NCBI RefSeq assembly: GCF_900101875.1
Contig: NZ_FNAI01000002.1
Coordinates: forward strand, 310,001-374,000
Length of the DNA: 64,000 nucleotides
Direction of reading: 5' to 3'
DNA from: Mucilaginibacter pineti
GTDB lineage: Bacteria > Bacteroidota > Bacteroidia > Sphingobacteriales > Sphingobacteriaceae
Shown: piece after piece, positions 34,266 through 43,270 of the stretch
Layout: every line of letters starts with the position of its first letter
Numbering within the stretch: the first letter of the stretch is position 1
The notes under the pieces: model-generated
Told to the model about the DNA's origin: nothing
The model's database searches: none
The model's input: only the letters and a program-made list of their open reading frames with translations
Program-made: the position numbers and the translations under genes

Positions 34266-37043
34266 ATGAGTATTTCTAAAACATATTTGCCCAAGCAAAC
34301 CGAAGATAAATGGTACAGTTACTGGTTAAAACACGAGTTTTTTAAGAGTGTGCCAGATGAGCGCGAGCCTTATACCATAGTTATTCCGCCGCCAAACGTT
34401 ACCGGGGTTTTGCACATGGGGCATATGTTAAACAATACCATACAGGATGTGCTGGTTCGCCGCGCCCGTATGAAAGGCAAAAACGCCTGCTGGGTTCCCG
34501 GAACAGACCATGCCAGCATTGCTACCGAAGCTAAGGTAGTTGCCATGCTTAAAGAGCAGGGACATACCAAAGAATCGCTTGGAAGAGAGAAGTTTTTGGA
34601 GAAAGCGATGGAGTGGAAGGAGAAGTATGGAGGCATTATTCTTGAACAGCTTAAAAAGTTAGGCGCTTCATGCGACTGGGATCGAACAAAGTTTACCATG
34701 GATCCTGAAATGTCTGAAGCTGTTATAGATACCTTTATCAAGCTGAACAAAAAAGGCCTAATATACCGAGGTGTACGGATGGTAAACTGGGATCCGCAGG
34801 GGAAAACTGCGGTTAGCGACGAAGAGGTTATTAGGAAGGAAGTAAATCAAAAACTATATTATATAAGATATCCGATTTTAGGAGATGGAACTGTAAAAGT
34901 TCCCAATCATGTTGCATCTCCTATTCCAGCATTCATAGTAGTTGCAACAACTCGTCCAGAAACTATAATGGCGGATGAAGCTATTTGCGTAAATCCCAAT
35001 GATCCTAATTACTTTTATTTACACGGAAAAAGGGTACGTATACCTTTATTGGATAGATATATCGGCGTAATCACAGACGATTACGTAACAATTGATTTTG
35101 GTACAGGTTGTTTGAAAGTTACGCCAGCCCACGACCAAAACGACTATGAGTTGGGATTAAAATATGGACTCGACCTTAATAGAGATATTTTAAATGATGA
35201 TGGGACCCTTAATGAAATGGCTGTCATACCAGAGTTAATTGGTATGGATCGTTTTGATGCGCGAAAAAGAATCGTAAAAATGCTCGACGAACAAGGCTAT
35301 TTAGATAAAGTAGAAGAATATAAATCGCAAGTTGGCTTTTCTGAACGAACAAATGCTGTTATCGAACCAAAACTATCCATGCAATGGTTTTGTAAAATGG
35401 GTGAGATGGCAAAACCAGCTTTAGATTATGTTATTAACGGCGATGTAAAGTTGATCCCAGAAAAATTTGTTAATACTTATCGTCATTGGATGGAGAATGT
35501 ACGCGATTGGAATATTAGTCGACAGTTATGGTGGGGACAACAAATTCCGGCTTGGTATTACAGAGCGAATTATTCACCGATAAATAGAATAACTGGGGAA
35601 ACAATAAATCTTCTGCTTGATCAAAATGAAAGAGTATTAATCGCGAAAACCAAGAAAGAAGCAGTTAAATGTTTTGCGGAGATATTTGTAAAGAGAGGGT
35701 TGGATGAACCCACAGCGTTGACCCACGCCGATAAATATATTGAACAAGATCCAGATGTATTGGATACTTGGTTTTCATCGTGGCTATGGCCGATATCTGT
35801 TTTTGACGGTGTACGTAATCCCAACAATCCTGAGATAAATTATTATTACCCAACAAATGATCTCGTAACCGCTCCTGAAATACTATTCTTTTGGGTTGCA
35901 AGGATGATTATGGCGGGCGATTTATGGCGACAAGAGGCACCATTTAAAAACGTATATCTTACCGGTATTGTTAGAGATAAATTGGGCCGTAAAATGTCGA
36001 AATCGTTGGGCAACTCGCCAGATCCACTGGGCTTAATTGAGCAATACGGTGCCGATGGGGTAAGGGTTGGCATGCTGCTTTGTTCGCCTGCCGGTAACGA
36101 TTTAATGTTTGATGAAAGCTACTGCAAACAAGGCAGCGGCTTTGTAAATAAAATATGGAACGCCTTTAACCTTATAAAAGGGTGGGAGGTTGATGAAAGC
36201 TTATCAAACCCCAACGAGGTAAGCATCAAATGGTTCGGCAGCAGGTTTAACCAGGCCCTGGGCGAGATTGAGGAACAGTTTAAACAGTTCCGCCTGTCAG
36301 AAGCGCTTATGAGCACCTATAAGCTCATCTGGGACGATTTCTGCGCCTGGTACCTGGAGATGATAAAGCCAGTTTATCAGCATGGTGTTGAAAAGCAACG
36401 CATTGATGCCGAAACGTATAAAGCAACCATCGCGTTTTTTGAAGATATATTAAAAGTGCTTCATCCGTTTGCCCCTTTCATAACCGAAGAGTTATGGCAT
36501 GACGAGCTTTTTGGTGAGCGCGGCGAAAAGGATTGTTGTATTGTTGCTCAATTGCCAAACATTGGGGAAATAAATACTCAGCTGCTTAATGAGGTAGAAT
36601 TGGTGCAAATAGTTCTTACTCAAATTAGGAATATTCGTAACACAAAACAAATTTTACAAAAGGATGCGCTTAAGCTTGCAGTAAAGTCAAACTCGGGTAT
36701 AAATTACCAGCAGTACCAGGCTATCATAGCCAAATTAGGTAACATAAGCGAGTTTACTTTGGTTGATGATAAGCTTAACGGCGCGCTAAACTTTATGGCA
36801 TCTACCGATGAATTTTACATTCCGTTAAGCGAAAACCTTGATCCCGTTGCCGAGCGCGCAAGGCTTGAAAAGGAAAAGGAATACCTTTTTGGCTTTTTAA
36901 AATCGGTAACGGCAAAGCTTAATAATGAGCGTTTTATGGCCAACGCCAAGCCCGAAATTATTGATGTGGAACTGAAAAAGAAAGCAGATGCTGAGGCCAA
37001 ATTACGGATCATAGAACAAAACCTGGACGATTTGGCTGACTAA
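34266..37043 (+). CDS. valS: Valyl-tRNA synthetase
   Basis: Start at ATG 34266; the longer frame from TTG 34257 overlaps the -7 box. 925 aa, normal for ValS. Class I signatures are PPPNVTGVLHMGHML (HIGH) near residue 42 and DKLGRKMSKSLGNS (KMSKS) near 570; the editing domain contains VATTRPETIMADEAICVNP, and a C-terminal coiled coil (ERARLEKEKEYLFGFLKSV) ends the protein. It charges tRNA-Val and edits mischarged threonine. Base composition changes within the gene: sampled lines between about 34860 and 35640 are 27-35% GC, against 48-55% in lines after 36000 and 50% at 34501-34560. The reading frame and motifs are intact throughout. Confidence 0.97.
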   Translation: MSISKTYLPKQTEDKWYSYWLKHEFFKSVPDEREPYTIVIPPPNVTGVLHMGHMLNNTIQDVLVRRARMKGKNACWVPGTDHASIATEAKVVAMLKEQGHTKESLGREKFLEKAMEWKEKYGGIILEQLKKLGASCDWDRTKFTMDPEMSEAVIDTFIKLNKKGLIYRGVRMVNWDPQGKTAVSDEEVIRKEVNQKLYYIRYPILGDGTVKVPNHVASPIPAFIVVATTRPETIMADEAICVNPNDPNYFYLHGKRVRIPLLDRYIGVITDDYVTIDFGTGCLKVTPAHDQNDYELGLKYGLDLNRDILNDDGTLNEMAVIPELIGMDRFDARKRIVKMLDEQGYLDKVEEYKSQVGFSERTNAVIEPKLSMQWFCKMGEMAKPALDYVINGDVKLIPEKFVNTYRHWMENVRDWNISRQLWWGQQIPAWYYRANYSPINRITGETINLLLDQNERVLIAKTKKEAVKCFAEIFVKRGLDEPTALTHADKYIEQDPDVLDTWFSSWLWPISVFDGVRNPNNPEINYYYPTNDLVTAPEILFFWVARMIMAGDLWRQEAPFKNVYLTGIVRDKLGRKMSKSLGNSPDPLGLIEQYGADGVRVGMLLCSPAGNDLMFDESYCKQGSGFVNKIWNAFNLIKGWEVDESLSNPNEVSIKWFGSRFNQALGEIEEQFKQFRLSEALMSTYKLIWDDFCAWYLEMIKPVYQHGVEKQRIDAETYKATIAFFEDILKVLHPFAPFITEELWHDELFGERGEKDCCIVAQLPNIGEINTQLLNEVELVQIVLTQIRNIRNTKQILQKDALKLAVKSNSGINYQQYQAIIAKLGNISEFTLVDDKLNGALNFMASTDEFYIPLSENLDPVAERARLEKEKEYLFGFLKSVTAKLNNERFMANAKPEIIDVELKKKADAEAKLRIIEQNLDDLAD

Positions 37044-37150
37044 TTGCACTGTTAATTGAGGCCACCATAGTTTACGACAACACCATCTGAGTTTTTAGAT
37101 TTTTTTTGCGGTAAATTATGCGTGGCATAAATTAACACTGCAGGGTAGGC

Positions 37151-38953
37151 ATGGGTAAAAACATAAGTTTCTTTAACTTATCAATCTATAAAATTTTATT
37201 CAAGGAACATTCGTTTCTTGACCAGGCACGCATACGCTTGCTGTATTACGGCTTTTTCCTGGTGTTTGTAGCCTTGTGTACGCTTTTTATGAGCGTTTAC
37301 TTCCAGGGTCAGTATCTGCTTGCTTATACCTGCGGCTTTTTAATGATAACCGTGGCGGTACTGTTTAAGTTTTTAACCTACCGGCCGCGTTTTAAACTCA
37401 TTTCACACTTACTATTAGTGGCAGGTACGCTGGTTAATGCCAGCATTGTATATGTATCTGTGCAAAACCTGAATATTGTAACCGTGCAGGTGGTAATACT
37501 GATTATTGTATTTAGCTATTATATGCTTGGGCAAACGTATGGCCTCATTTACTCGCTGCTAAATACGGTGCCCATATTGGTGTTCATGATAATTGAGTAT
37601 ACCCACGGTTATGTAATAGGCGTAAAGCCCGATAAGGTTGATCAATCTACCATTATCATAAGCTTGTTTGCCAATTTTATACTCATTATTTTTATCCATA
37701 GCCATTTTTATACGGCATTTCTTAAAAATATAAAACAGCTTAAGGAAAGTGCCAGTGAGCAGGTAAAGCTTAACTCCAAGCTGGAAATGGCTATTGAAAA
37801 GGCCGAAAAATCGTCACATGCCAAATCCGAGTTCCTGTCTACCATGTCGCATGAAATTCGTACGCCGTTAAACGCGGTTATAGGTATGAGCGATTTACTC
37901 ATCATGGGCAATCCGCGGAGCGATCAAAAGGAAAACCTGGATGTATTAAAGTTTTCGGCTAATAACCTGCTGGCCATTGTAAACGATGTGCTCGATTTTA
38001 ACAAAATAGAATCGGGTAAGGTGGTGTTTGAGCGTACCCGCTTTAACCTTATCGACCTGATGAACAATATTTGCGGCGGCCAAATTATAAAAGCCCAGGA
38101 AAAAGGCCTCGATTTTAGGCTGGAGATGGATAGGTGCCTGAAAAATAAGGTGCTGTTTGGCGATCCTACCCGTATTACGCAGATCATTTATAACCTTATC
38201 AGCAATGCCATAAAGTTTACGGCAAGAGGTATGGTATGGGTTAAGGTTAACACGGTAGAAGACAGGCACAATACCGTAACCATTAAGTTTGAGGTAATGG
38301 ATACCGGTATTGGTATTGATGCCAGTAACCTTCATACCATATTTGAGCCGTTTACGCAGGAATCATTAACAACCACGCGTCAGTACGGTGGTACAGGTTT
38401 GGGCCTGGCCATTGTAAAACGGCTGCTTGATTTGCAGGGCCTGCACATGGAAGTAGCCAGCAAGCCGGGCGAAGGATCGGTGTTTTCATTTAATATGGAG
38501 TTCCAGGTATCAACCGGGGTTGCCACCGAGGTTATGGATACTGCGCCGGTGCTGGAAGATGAATCAAACTCAATGTCGTTATTAAAGGTGCTTATTGCCG
38601 AGGATAATATGGTAAATGTTATGCTGATGAAGAAGCTGCTGTCAAAATGGCGCATAGTGCCTACCATTGCCGAAAACGGCGAGCGTGCTGTTGAACTGAT
38701 GCAGTACGGTAATTTTGATATTATACTGATGGACCTTCAGATGCCGGTAATGAACGGTTTTGATGCCACCATAGAGATCAGGAAAATGGCCGATCCTAAA
38801 AAATCGGCTGTGCCTATCATAGCGCTTACGGCTTCGGCCCTGTTTGATATAAAGGATAAGGTTTATGAGGCCGGGATGAACGATTATGTATCAAAGCCGT
38901 TTAAACCTGATGAACTGCTGGAGAAGATCCACAACCTGGTGCAGTTTGTTTAA
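37151..38953 (+). CDS. Hybrid sensor histidine kinase with receiver domain
   Basis: A 600-aa protein. Six transmembrane helices occupy residues about 28-190, with little periplasmic sequence, so the signal is sensed in or at the membrane. A short linker leads to HisKA (SEFLSTMSHEIRTPLNAVIG, phosphoacceptor H234), HATPase (NLISNAIKFT, VMDTGIGID, GGTGLGLAIVKRL) and a C-terminal receiver with ILMDLQMPVMNG (D528). No output domain or transcription factor is adjacent, so the phosphate must pass to another protein. It ends 4 bases inside the convergent HsdR-N gene. Signal unknown. Confidence 0.92.
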   Translation: MGKNISFFNLSIYKILFKEHSFLDQARIRLLYYGFFLVFVALCTLFMSVYFQGQYLLAYTCGFLMITVAVLFKFLTYRPRFKLISHLLLVAGTLVNASIVYVSVQNLNIVTVQVVILIIVFSYYMLGQTYGLIYSLLNTVPILVFMIIEYTHGYVIGVKPDKVDQSTIIISLFANFILIIFIHSHFYTAFLKNIKQLKESASEQVKLNSKLEMAIEKAEKSSHAKSEFLSTMSHEIRTPLNAVIGMSDLLIMGNPRSDQKENLDVLKFSANNLLAIVNDVLDFNKIESGKVVFERTRFNLIDLMNNICGGQIIKAQEKGLDFRLEMDRCLKNKVLFGDPTRITQIIYNLISNAIKFTARGMVWVKVNTVEDRHNTVTIKFEVMDTGIGIDASNLHTIFEPFTQESLTTTRQYGGTGLGLAIVKRLLDLQGLHMEVASKPGEGSVFSFNMEFQVSTGVATEVMDTAPVLEDESNSMSLLKVLIAEDNMVNVMLMKKLLSKWRIVPTIAENGERAVELMQYGNFDIILMDLQMPVMNGFDATIEIRKMADPKKSAVPIIALTASALFDIKDKVYEAGMNDYVSKPFKPDELLEKIHNLVQFV

Positions 38954-39405
38954 ATGGGCTTGCTGTACACGGGCAAATCTTCAATAAAATTATAGGTTCT
39001 GTTTTCAATATCAATGTGGCAGTAGTAATGCTGCAGACCGTTGCTTACCGCCAGTAACGATACCTTGTGCACCATGTTGTACCGCGCCACCTGGTCGAAA
39101 GTTTTTTGATCAATAGCTACCGATGGTGCTTTGCACTCCACAATCATTATCCTTTTTCCTTCGCTGTTAAAAACAACAATATCTGTACGCTTTTGCAGGC
39201 CGTTGAGCTTTAGGCCACCCTCAAGCCTTATAAGCGAGCGCGGATAGTTCTTTTGCCTGATAAGGTATTGTACAAAATGCTGCCGTACCCATTCTTCGGG
39301 CGTAATGATGATATTCTTCTTACGGATCTCATCAAACAGGGTAAGCTGCCCGTTATCGTCGCTTATTTTAAAAGGATAGGGTGGGAGATTAAGCGGCTGG
39401 AGCAT
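38950..39405 (-). CDS. HsdR N-terminal-like nuclease-fold protein, 151 aa
   Basis: The start is ATG 39405 (MLQPLNLPPYPFKISDDNGQ). The frame extends to 39549, but that extension merely translates an AT-rich duplicated repeat and has no protein character. The core RTDIVVFNSEGKRIMIVECK with D, E and K (PD-(D/E)xK pattern: TDIV...VECKAP) is the HsdR_N domain of type I restriction nucleases, here as a free-standing protein widely found in Bacteroidota beside holA. No HsdM or HsdS is present, so it is not a restriction system. The role is unknown, perhaps in DNA repair or recombination. Confidence 0.8.
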   Translation of the reverse strand: MLQPLNLPPYPFKISDDNGQLTLFDEIRKKNIIITPEEWVRQHFVQYLIRQKNYPRSLIRLEGGLKLNGLQKRTDIVVFNSEGKRIMIVECKAPSVAIDQKTFDQVARYNMVHKVSLLAVSNGLQHYYCHIDIENRTYNFIEDLPVYSKPI

Positions 39406-39410
39406 TTTTA

Positions 39411-39495
39411 TTAATTCAAAATTCAAAAGTAAAAATTCAAAAATAGGATTAATGCCTTGGTTTAATTCAAAATTCAAAAGTAAAAATTCAAAAAT
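39411..39495. repeat. AT-rich 34-bp direct repeat, two copies
   Basis: TTAATTCAAAATTCAAAAGT and the next 14 bases occur at 39411-39444 and 39462-39495. Similar inverted AT-rich sequence lies at 39795-39830, just before holA. Together these bracket the 39620-39756 palindrome. Confidence 0.7.
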
Positions 39496-39619
39496 CCGAG
39501 GGATCGAAATATTACTTTCAACATAAATGCAATTGGCACTGTTTCTCAATCCTATTTTTTTAATTTTGAATGTTAGAAGCTGTCTAAATTTGATTCAGAC
39601 TATTTAAGTATCCTATAAA

Positions 39620-39756
39620 ATTCATTGCCGTTGACTTTAGTCAACGGAACAATGACTGGAAAACGAGGGCTTTAGCCCAAATGCCACCTGGATAATTGGG
39701 CTGAAGCCCTCGATAATGCTTTCTAATACCGTTGACTAAAGTCAACGGCAATGAAT
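39620..39756. repeat. Nested palindromic element, 137 bp
   Basis: Ends ATTCATTGCCGTTGACTTTA and TAAAGTCAACGGCAATGAAT are exact inverse complements, each itself containing the palindrome CCGTTGAC-GTCAACGG. The inside carries the pair CGAGGGCTTTAGCCCAA and TTGGGCTGAAGCCCTCG. The 428 bases between the HsdR-N gene and holA hold only this element and AT-rich repeats. Confidence 0.8.
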
Positions 39757-39833
39757 AACTTTCATTTTTAGACCGTTTCTTAAAACCCCAAAAGTCATTT
39801 TGAATTTTGACTTTTAAATTTTGACTTAAAAAA

Positions 39834-40856
39834 ATGGCTGCTCCGGATATTATAAAGGATCTTAAAAATAAAAAGTACAAGCCCCTGTACCTGCTGCATG
39901 GCGAGGAACCATATTTTATTGATCTGGTGAGTAATTATATTGAGCATAACCTGCTGTCGGATGCCGAGAAGGGTTTTAACCAAACGGTGGTATACGGCAA
40001 GGATACCGAGATCATGGCCGTGCTGAACGCCGCCAAACGCTACCCCATGATGTCTGATTACCAGGTAGTGATGGTAAAGGAAGCCCAGGATATGAAATGG
40101 GGTAAGGATGATGATAATAAAAAAAGCATCGACCCATTGCTGAGCTATCTTGAAAATCCGCTGCCCAGCACCATACTTGTTTTTTGCTATAAGTACGGCA
40201 AGTTTGATAAAAGGAAAAAAACCTACAAGGCAATTGATAAAAACGGGCTGATCTTTGAATCGGCACCGTTGTATGATAGTAAGGTACCAGCCTGGATAGA
40301 GGGCTACATCAGCGATAAAGGTTACAAAATAAACGGACAGGCATCGGCCATGTTATCTGAGTACCTGGGTAACGATCTGTCGAAAATTGCCAACGAGCTT
40401 GAAAAGCTGATGCTGAACGTTGCCGCCGGGCAGGAAATTACCCTTAAGCACATTCATGATAATATTGGCATAAGCAAGGAGTATAATGTATTTGAGCTGC
40501 AAGCCGCGCTGGGTAAAAAAGATGCCTACAAGGTAAACCAGATCATCAATTATTTTGAGGCCAACCCCAAGGCCAATCCCATTGTGCTGGTGCTGGGCAA
40601 CCTTAATAACTTTTTCAGTAAGGTGCTGGCCTATCATTATGTGAAGGATAAATCGCAGCAAAACCTGGCGCGCGAGTTGGGGGTGAACCCTTATTTTGTA
40701 AAAGATTATGAGCTGGCCGGGCGTAGCTACAACTATCCCAAAACCATGCAAATTATCAGCTACCTGCGCGAGTACGATCTGAAAAGCAAAGGTGTTGACT
40801 CAAACGCCCCGCATGGCGAACTGATGAAGGAACTAATGTTTAAAATTTTGCATTGA
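39834..40856 (+). CDS. holA: DNA polymerase III subunit delta
   Basis: A 340-aa protein of usual HolA length. PLYLLHGEEPYFIDLVSNYI at residues 14-33 is the start of the N-terminal AAA-like domain, KYGKFDKRKKTYKAIDKNGL the following basic region, and NDLSKIANELEKLMLNVA and ISKEYNVFELQAALGKKDAY the helical parts found in delta. It loads the sliding clamp as part of the clamp loader. It lies downstream of the HsdR-N gene in opposite orientation, an arrangement often conserved in this phylum. Confidence 0.9.
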   Translation: MAAPDIIKDLKNKKYKPLYLLHGEEPYFIDLVSNYIEHNLLSDAEKGFNQTVVYGKDTEIMAVLNAAKRYPMMSDYQVVMVKEAQDMKWGKDDDNKKSIDPLLSYLENPLPSTILVFCYKYGKFDKRKKTYKAIDKNGLIFESAPLYDSKVPAWIEGYISDKGYKINGQASAMLSEYLGNDLSKIANELEKLMLNVAAGQEITLKHIHDNIGISKEYNVFELQAALGKKDAYKVNQIINYFEANPKANPIVLVLGNLNNFFSKVLAYHYVKDKSQQNLARELGVNPYFVKDYELAGRSYNYPKTMQIISYLREYDLKSKGVDSNAPHGELMKELMFKILH

Positions 40857-40891
40857 TGTTTACAGGATGGGAAGCGTAAACATCTGGCGCT

Positions 40892-41599
40892 TCAGCATTT
40901 TACTGTTTTCTTCTTTTTACCTATTTGACCCTTATCCTCCATTTTGGCTATGTATTCAACAGCAGAAGGTACTTTACAGGCTGTTCCGTTTTTTTCTACC
41001 GTTACGGTACCTATTTGTTTGGCGGTGGCAATAGCATCGCTGGTAAGCGCAGCCACATAACCGCCTGCCGAAATTAAAAATCCATTCATAGTATACCTTA
41101 CCCTATCACTTGCCGACTGGATATTTTGCGCTGCCCTTTGCAGCAGTTGCTTTAACGCGGGTATATCCAGTTCATCATCGGGTTTAAGGGCCGCCAGGTT
41201 ACTAAGCGTGGCCCATCCCGCTGCTGCAATGTGCGGTTCTGGGCTATCTATCCATTCAAGGGCCAGTTCAAAACCGTAATTGCTGCCGGCCGCAACCCAG
41301 GGAACAGTGTATTCGCTTATGTTGTTTGACACTGCCTGCTGCACCCAGGTTTGCAGATCCGCTTTTGTCATTTGTTTATCGTCGGTTATGAGGCCTGCAA
41401 GGTACATGGCATCGGCATTGCCGGTGGCGTAAAGTTCTTTAGCCAGGGGATAATCGGTTTTGGTTTTCTTTTGGATGGTTTTCAGGTGCTCTACCTTTAC
41501 GCCAAAAAGAGGTTCCTTTATGCCATGTTTCAACAGTATTTTCTTGATGCTTTCGCTGCCGAATGCTTCCAGCTGGGACATTACTTCCTGTACGTTCAT
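40892..41599 (-). CDS. DNA alkylation repair protein, AlkD-like HEAT-repeat glycosylase
   Basis: A 235-aa all-helical protein. MNVQEVMSQLEAFGSESIKK, GIKEPLFGVKVEHLKTIQKK and AGLITDDKQMTKADLQTWVQ match the first helices of AlkD-type HEAT-repeat proteins; VPWVAAGSNYGFELALEWI and AAAGWATLSNLAAL follow. Known AlkD excises positively charged alkylated bases without base flipping. Whether this member is active cannot be told from sequence; the W and D of the DNA-facing surface should be checked. It is convergent with holA and preceded by the 128-bp repeat array. Confidence 0.82.
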   Translation of the reverse strand: MNVQEVMSQLEAFGSESIKKILLKHGIKEPLFGVKVEHLKTIQKKTKTDYPLAKELYATGNADAMYLAGLITDDKQMTKADLQTWVQQAVSNNISEYTVPWVAAGSNYGFELALEWIDSPEPHIAAAGWATLSNLAALKPDDELDIPALKQLLQRAAQNIQSASDRVRYTMNGFLISAGGYVAALTSDAIATAKQIGTVTVEKNGTACKVPSAVEYIAKMEDKGQIGKKKKTVKC

Positions 41600-41650
41600 G
41601 AGTGTTTACTTAAAAGAGGTAAATAAAATTATAAAAAATTGATGGCTTTC

Positions 41651-42210
41651 CCCGTAGAGACGCAATTATGCGTCTCTACGGGAATCACCATTTTTTTTCA
41701 TGTAGAGACTCAATATTTTGCGTCTCCCACCATACAGGCCTGCGATTGGTTGCGCTGACTATACGTAATTGATTTGCTTGCGGGAGACGCAATTATGCGT
41801 CTCTACGGGAATCACCACGTTTTTTTCATGTAGAGACGCAATATTTTGCGTCTCCCACCATACAGGTCTGCGATTGGTTGCGCTGACTATACGTAATTGA
41901 TTTGCTTGCGGGAGACGCAATTATGCATCTCTACGGGAATCACCATGTTTTTTTCATGTAGAGACTCAATATTTTGCGTCTCCCACCATGCAGGTCTGCG
42001 ATTGGTTGCGCTGATTATACGTAATTGATTTGCTTGCGGGAGACGCAATTATGCGTCTCTACGGGAATCACCATGTTCTTTTCATGTAGAGACGCAATAT
42101 TTTGCGTCTCCCGTTATAAAGGTCTGCGATTGATATAGTGATTATAGGTGGGTGATTATGTTAGGTGATTTGCATGCGGGAGCTGCAAAATATTGCGTCT
42201 CTACGGGAAT
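41651..42210. repeat. Tandem array of a 127-128 bp unit, about four copies
   Basis: The marker ATCACCA starts at 41684, 41811, 41939 and 42067, giving periods of 127, 128 and 128. Each unit has two palindromes, GGGAGACGCAATTATGCGTC and GTAGAGACGCAATATTTTGC, plus the conserved spacer CTGCGATTGGTTGCGCTGA. A single copy lies at 29041-29145. No open frame and no CRISPR-like short repeat/spacer pattern. The remaining 290 bases to 42502 hold only the ECF promoter. Confidence 0.9.
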
Positions 42211-42400
42211 TGCCGATAATTGCGTTCTCCTCAATACCCCATCGATTTCCATAAATGATAAAACCTTTTATCGATTATTGTAAAAATAACAACCATTTTC
42301 TGCGGATTATGGGTTTTGTTTTATGTAACTGCCTTATAATCTTGTATTTGTAATTAAAAATTTCTGTAACACAATCGATACCACAATAATTATAAAATAT

Positions 42401-42408
42401 TATCTTTG
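42401..42408 (+). promoter_or_regulatory. -7 promoter box (TATCTTTG) for the ECF sigma/FecR genes
   Basis: Exact TAnnTTTG match 94 bases before the sigma factor ATG; the -33 region is weak. The longer leader differs from most other promoters in the window. Confidence 0.4.
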
Positions 42409-42502
42409 GTTTTGGGAGCAAGCTATTGATTAAACTTAAAAATCCCATGTTGTTTTATTTGCCGGATTTGTGCTGCGCATCTGAAAGAAAGATTAAAACA
42501 CC

Positions 42503-43081
42503 ATGATCCAGAATAATTTGTATGGTACAGATGATGCCGGGCTTTTGCTGCAGCTAAGCGAAGGCAATAAGCTGGCTTTTGATATTTTGTACAACAAATA
42601 TTGGAAGCAGGTGTATAACGCTGCCTACAAACGACTTAACGATGCCGAACGCGCGCAGGACATTGCCCAGGATGTTTTTGTACAGTTATGGATAAGGGGC
42701 ACCAAAACACCGATAGAAAATCTTCCGGCCTATTTATTAATTGCCGCCCGTAACGGAGTTTTTAAACACATGGAAAAGGAAGGCAAGTACGCCGCCCTGC
42801 CCGATGCTGCCCAGGAACTGGAAAGTCCGCTTGGTTTTGCAGATGCTAATATTCTGCACGCCGAGTTTTTGAAAGCTTTTAACGAATTAATAGAAACATT
42901 ACCCACCCAGCAGCGTATTATTTTTAAAATGCGCTTTAATGAAGGTCTATCCAGTCAGCAAATTGCCGATCAGTTACAAATATCGCCAAAAACAGTGCGC
43001 AACCAGATGGGGAAAGCCCTCACAACTATCCGGCGGTCGCTTATTTTATTACAATTGCTGTTTATTTTCTATAACAAGTAG
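42503..43081 (+). CDS. ECF sigma factor, Bacteroidota FecI-like
   Basis: A 192-aa sigma-70 protein. Region 2 covers residues 15-85 (FDILYNKYWKQVYNAAYKRL, then RAQDIAQDVFVQLWIRGTKT) and region 4 residues 130-180 (LPTQQRIIFKMRFNEGLSSQ, then QIADQLQISPKTVRNQMGKA). It starts the regulatory cassette: the FecR-type anti-sigma follows after 190 bases and the STN-containing SusC receptor after that. By analogy to FecI, it directs transcription of the susC-susD operon when FecR is triggered. Confidence 0.92.
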   Translation: MIQNNLYGTDDAGLLLQLSEGNKLAFDILYNKYWKQVYNAAYKRLNDAERAQDIAQDVFVQLWIRGTKTPIENLPAYLLIAARNGVFKHMEKEGKYAALPDAAQELESPLGFADANILHAEFLKAFNELIETLPTQQRIIFKMRFNEGLSSQQIADQLQISPKTVRNQMGKALTTIRRSLILLQLLFIFYNK

Positions 43082-43270
43082 CTGTCGGACTGCTTAAAGC
43101 AGCTATGTTGCTTATAAAGTATGGATTATTCACTCTTTTCGCTTGTTTGTTACGTTAATTTCAGCCTTAAATGTTTGTTATTGCCTTTTTATTAAATAAA
43201 TATTAAAAAAAGTTTAACAATGCGTGGGCTATTTGAATTTTTTTGACTCATGTAGTTATAATAGGCTATA

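Noticed and set aside
39121..39405. Type I restriction system
   Set aside because: The HsdR_N-like gene is alone and only 151 aa; no helicase, HsdM or HsdS gene is present.
39406..39549. N-terminal extension of the HsdR-N protein
   Set aside because: Translates duplicated AT-rich repeats (FEFLLLNFEL twice) before the real start MLQPLNLPPY.
41651..42210. Possible CRISPR array
   Set aside because: Period is 128 bp with no short direct repeat separated by unique spacers; the whole unit including spacers is repeated, and no cas genes are near.
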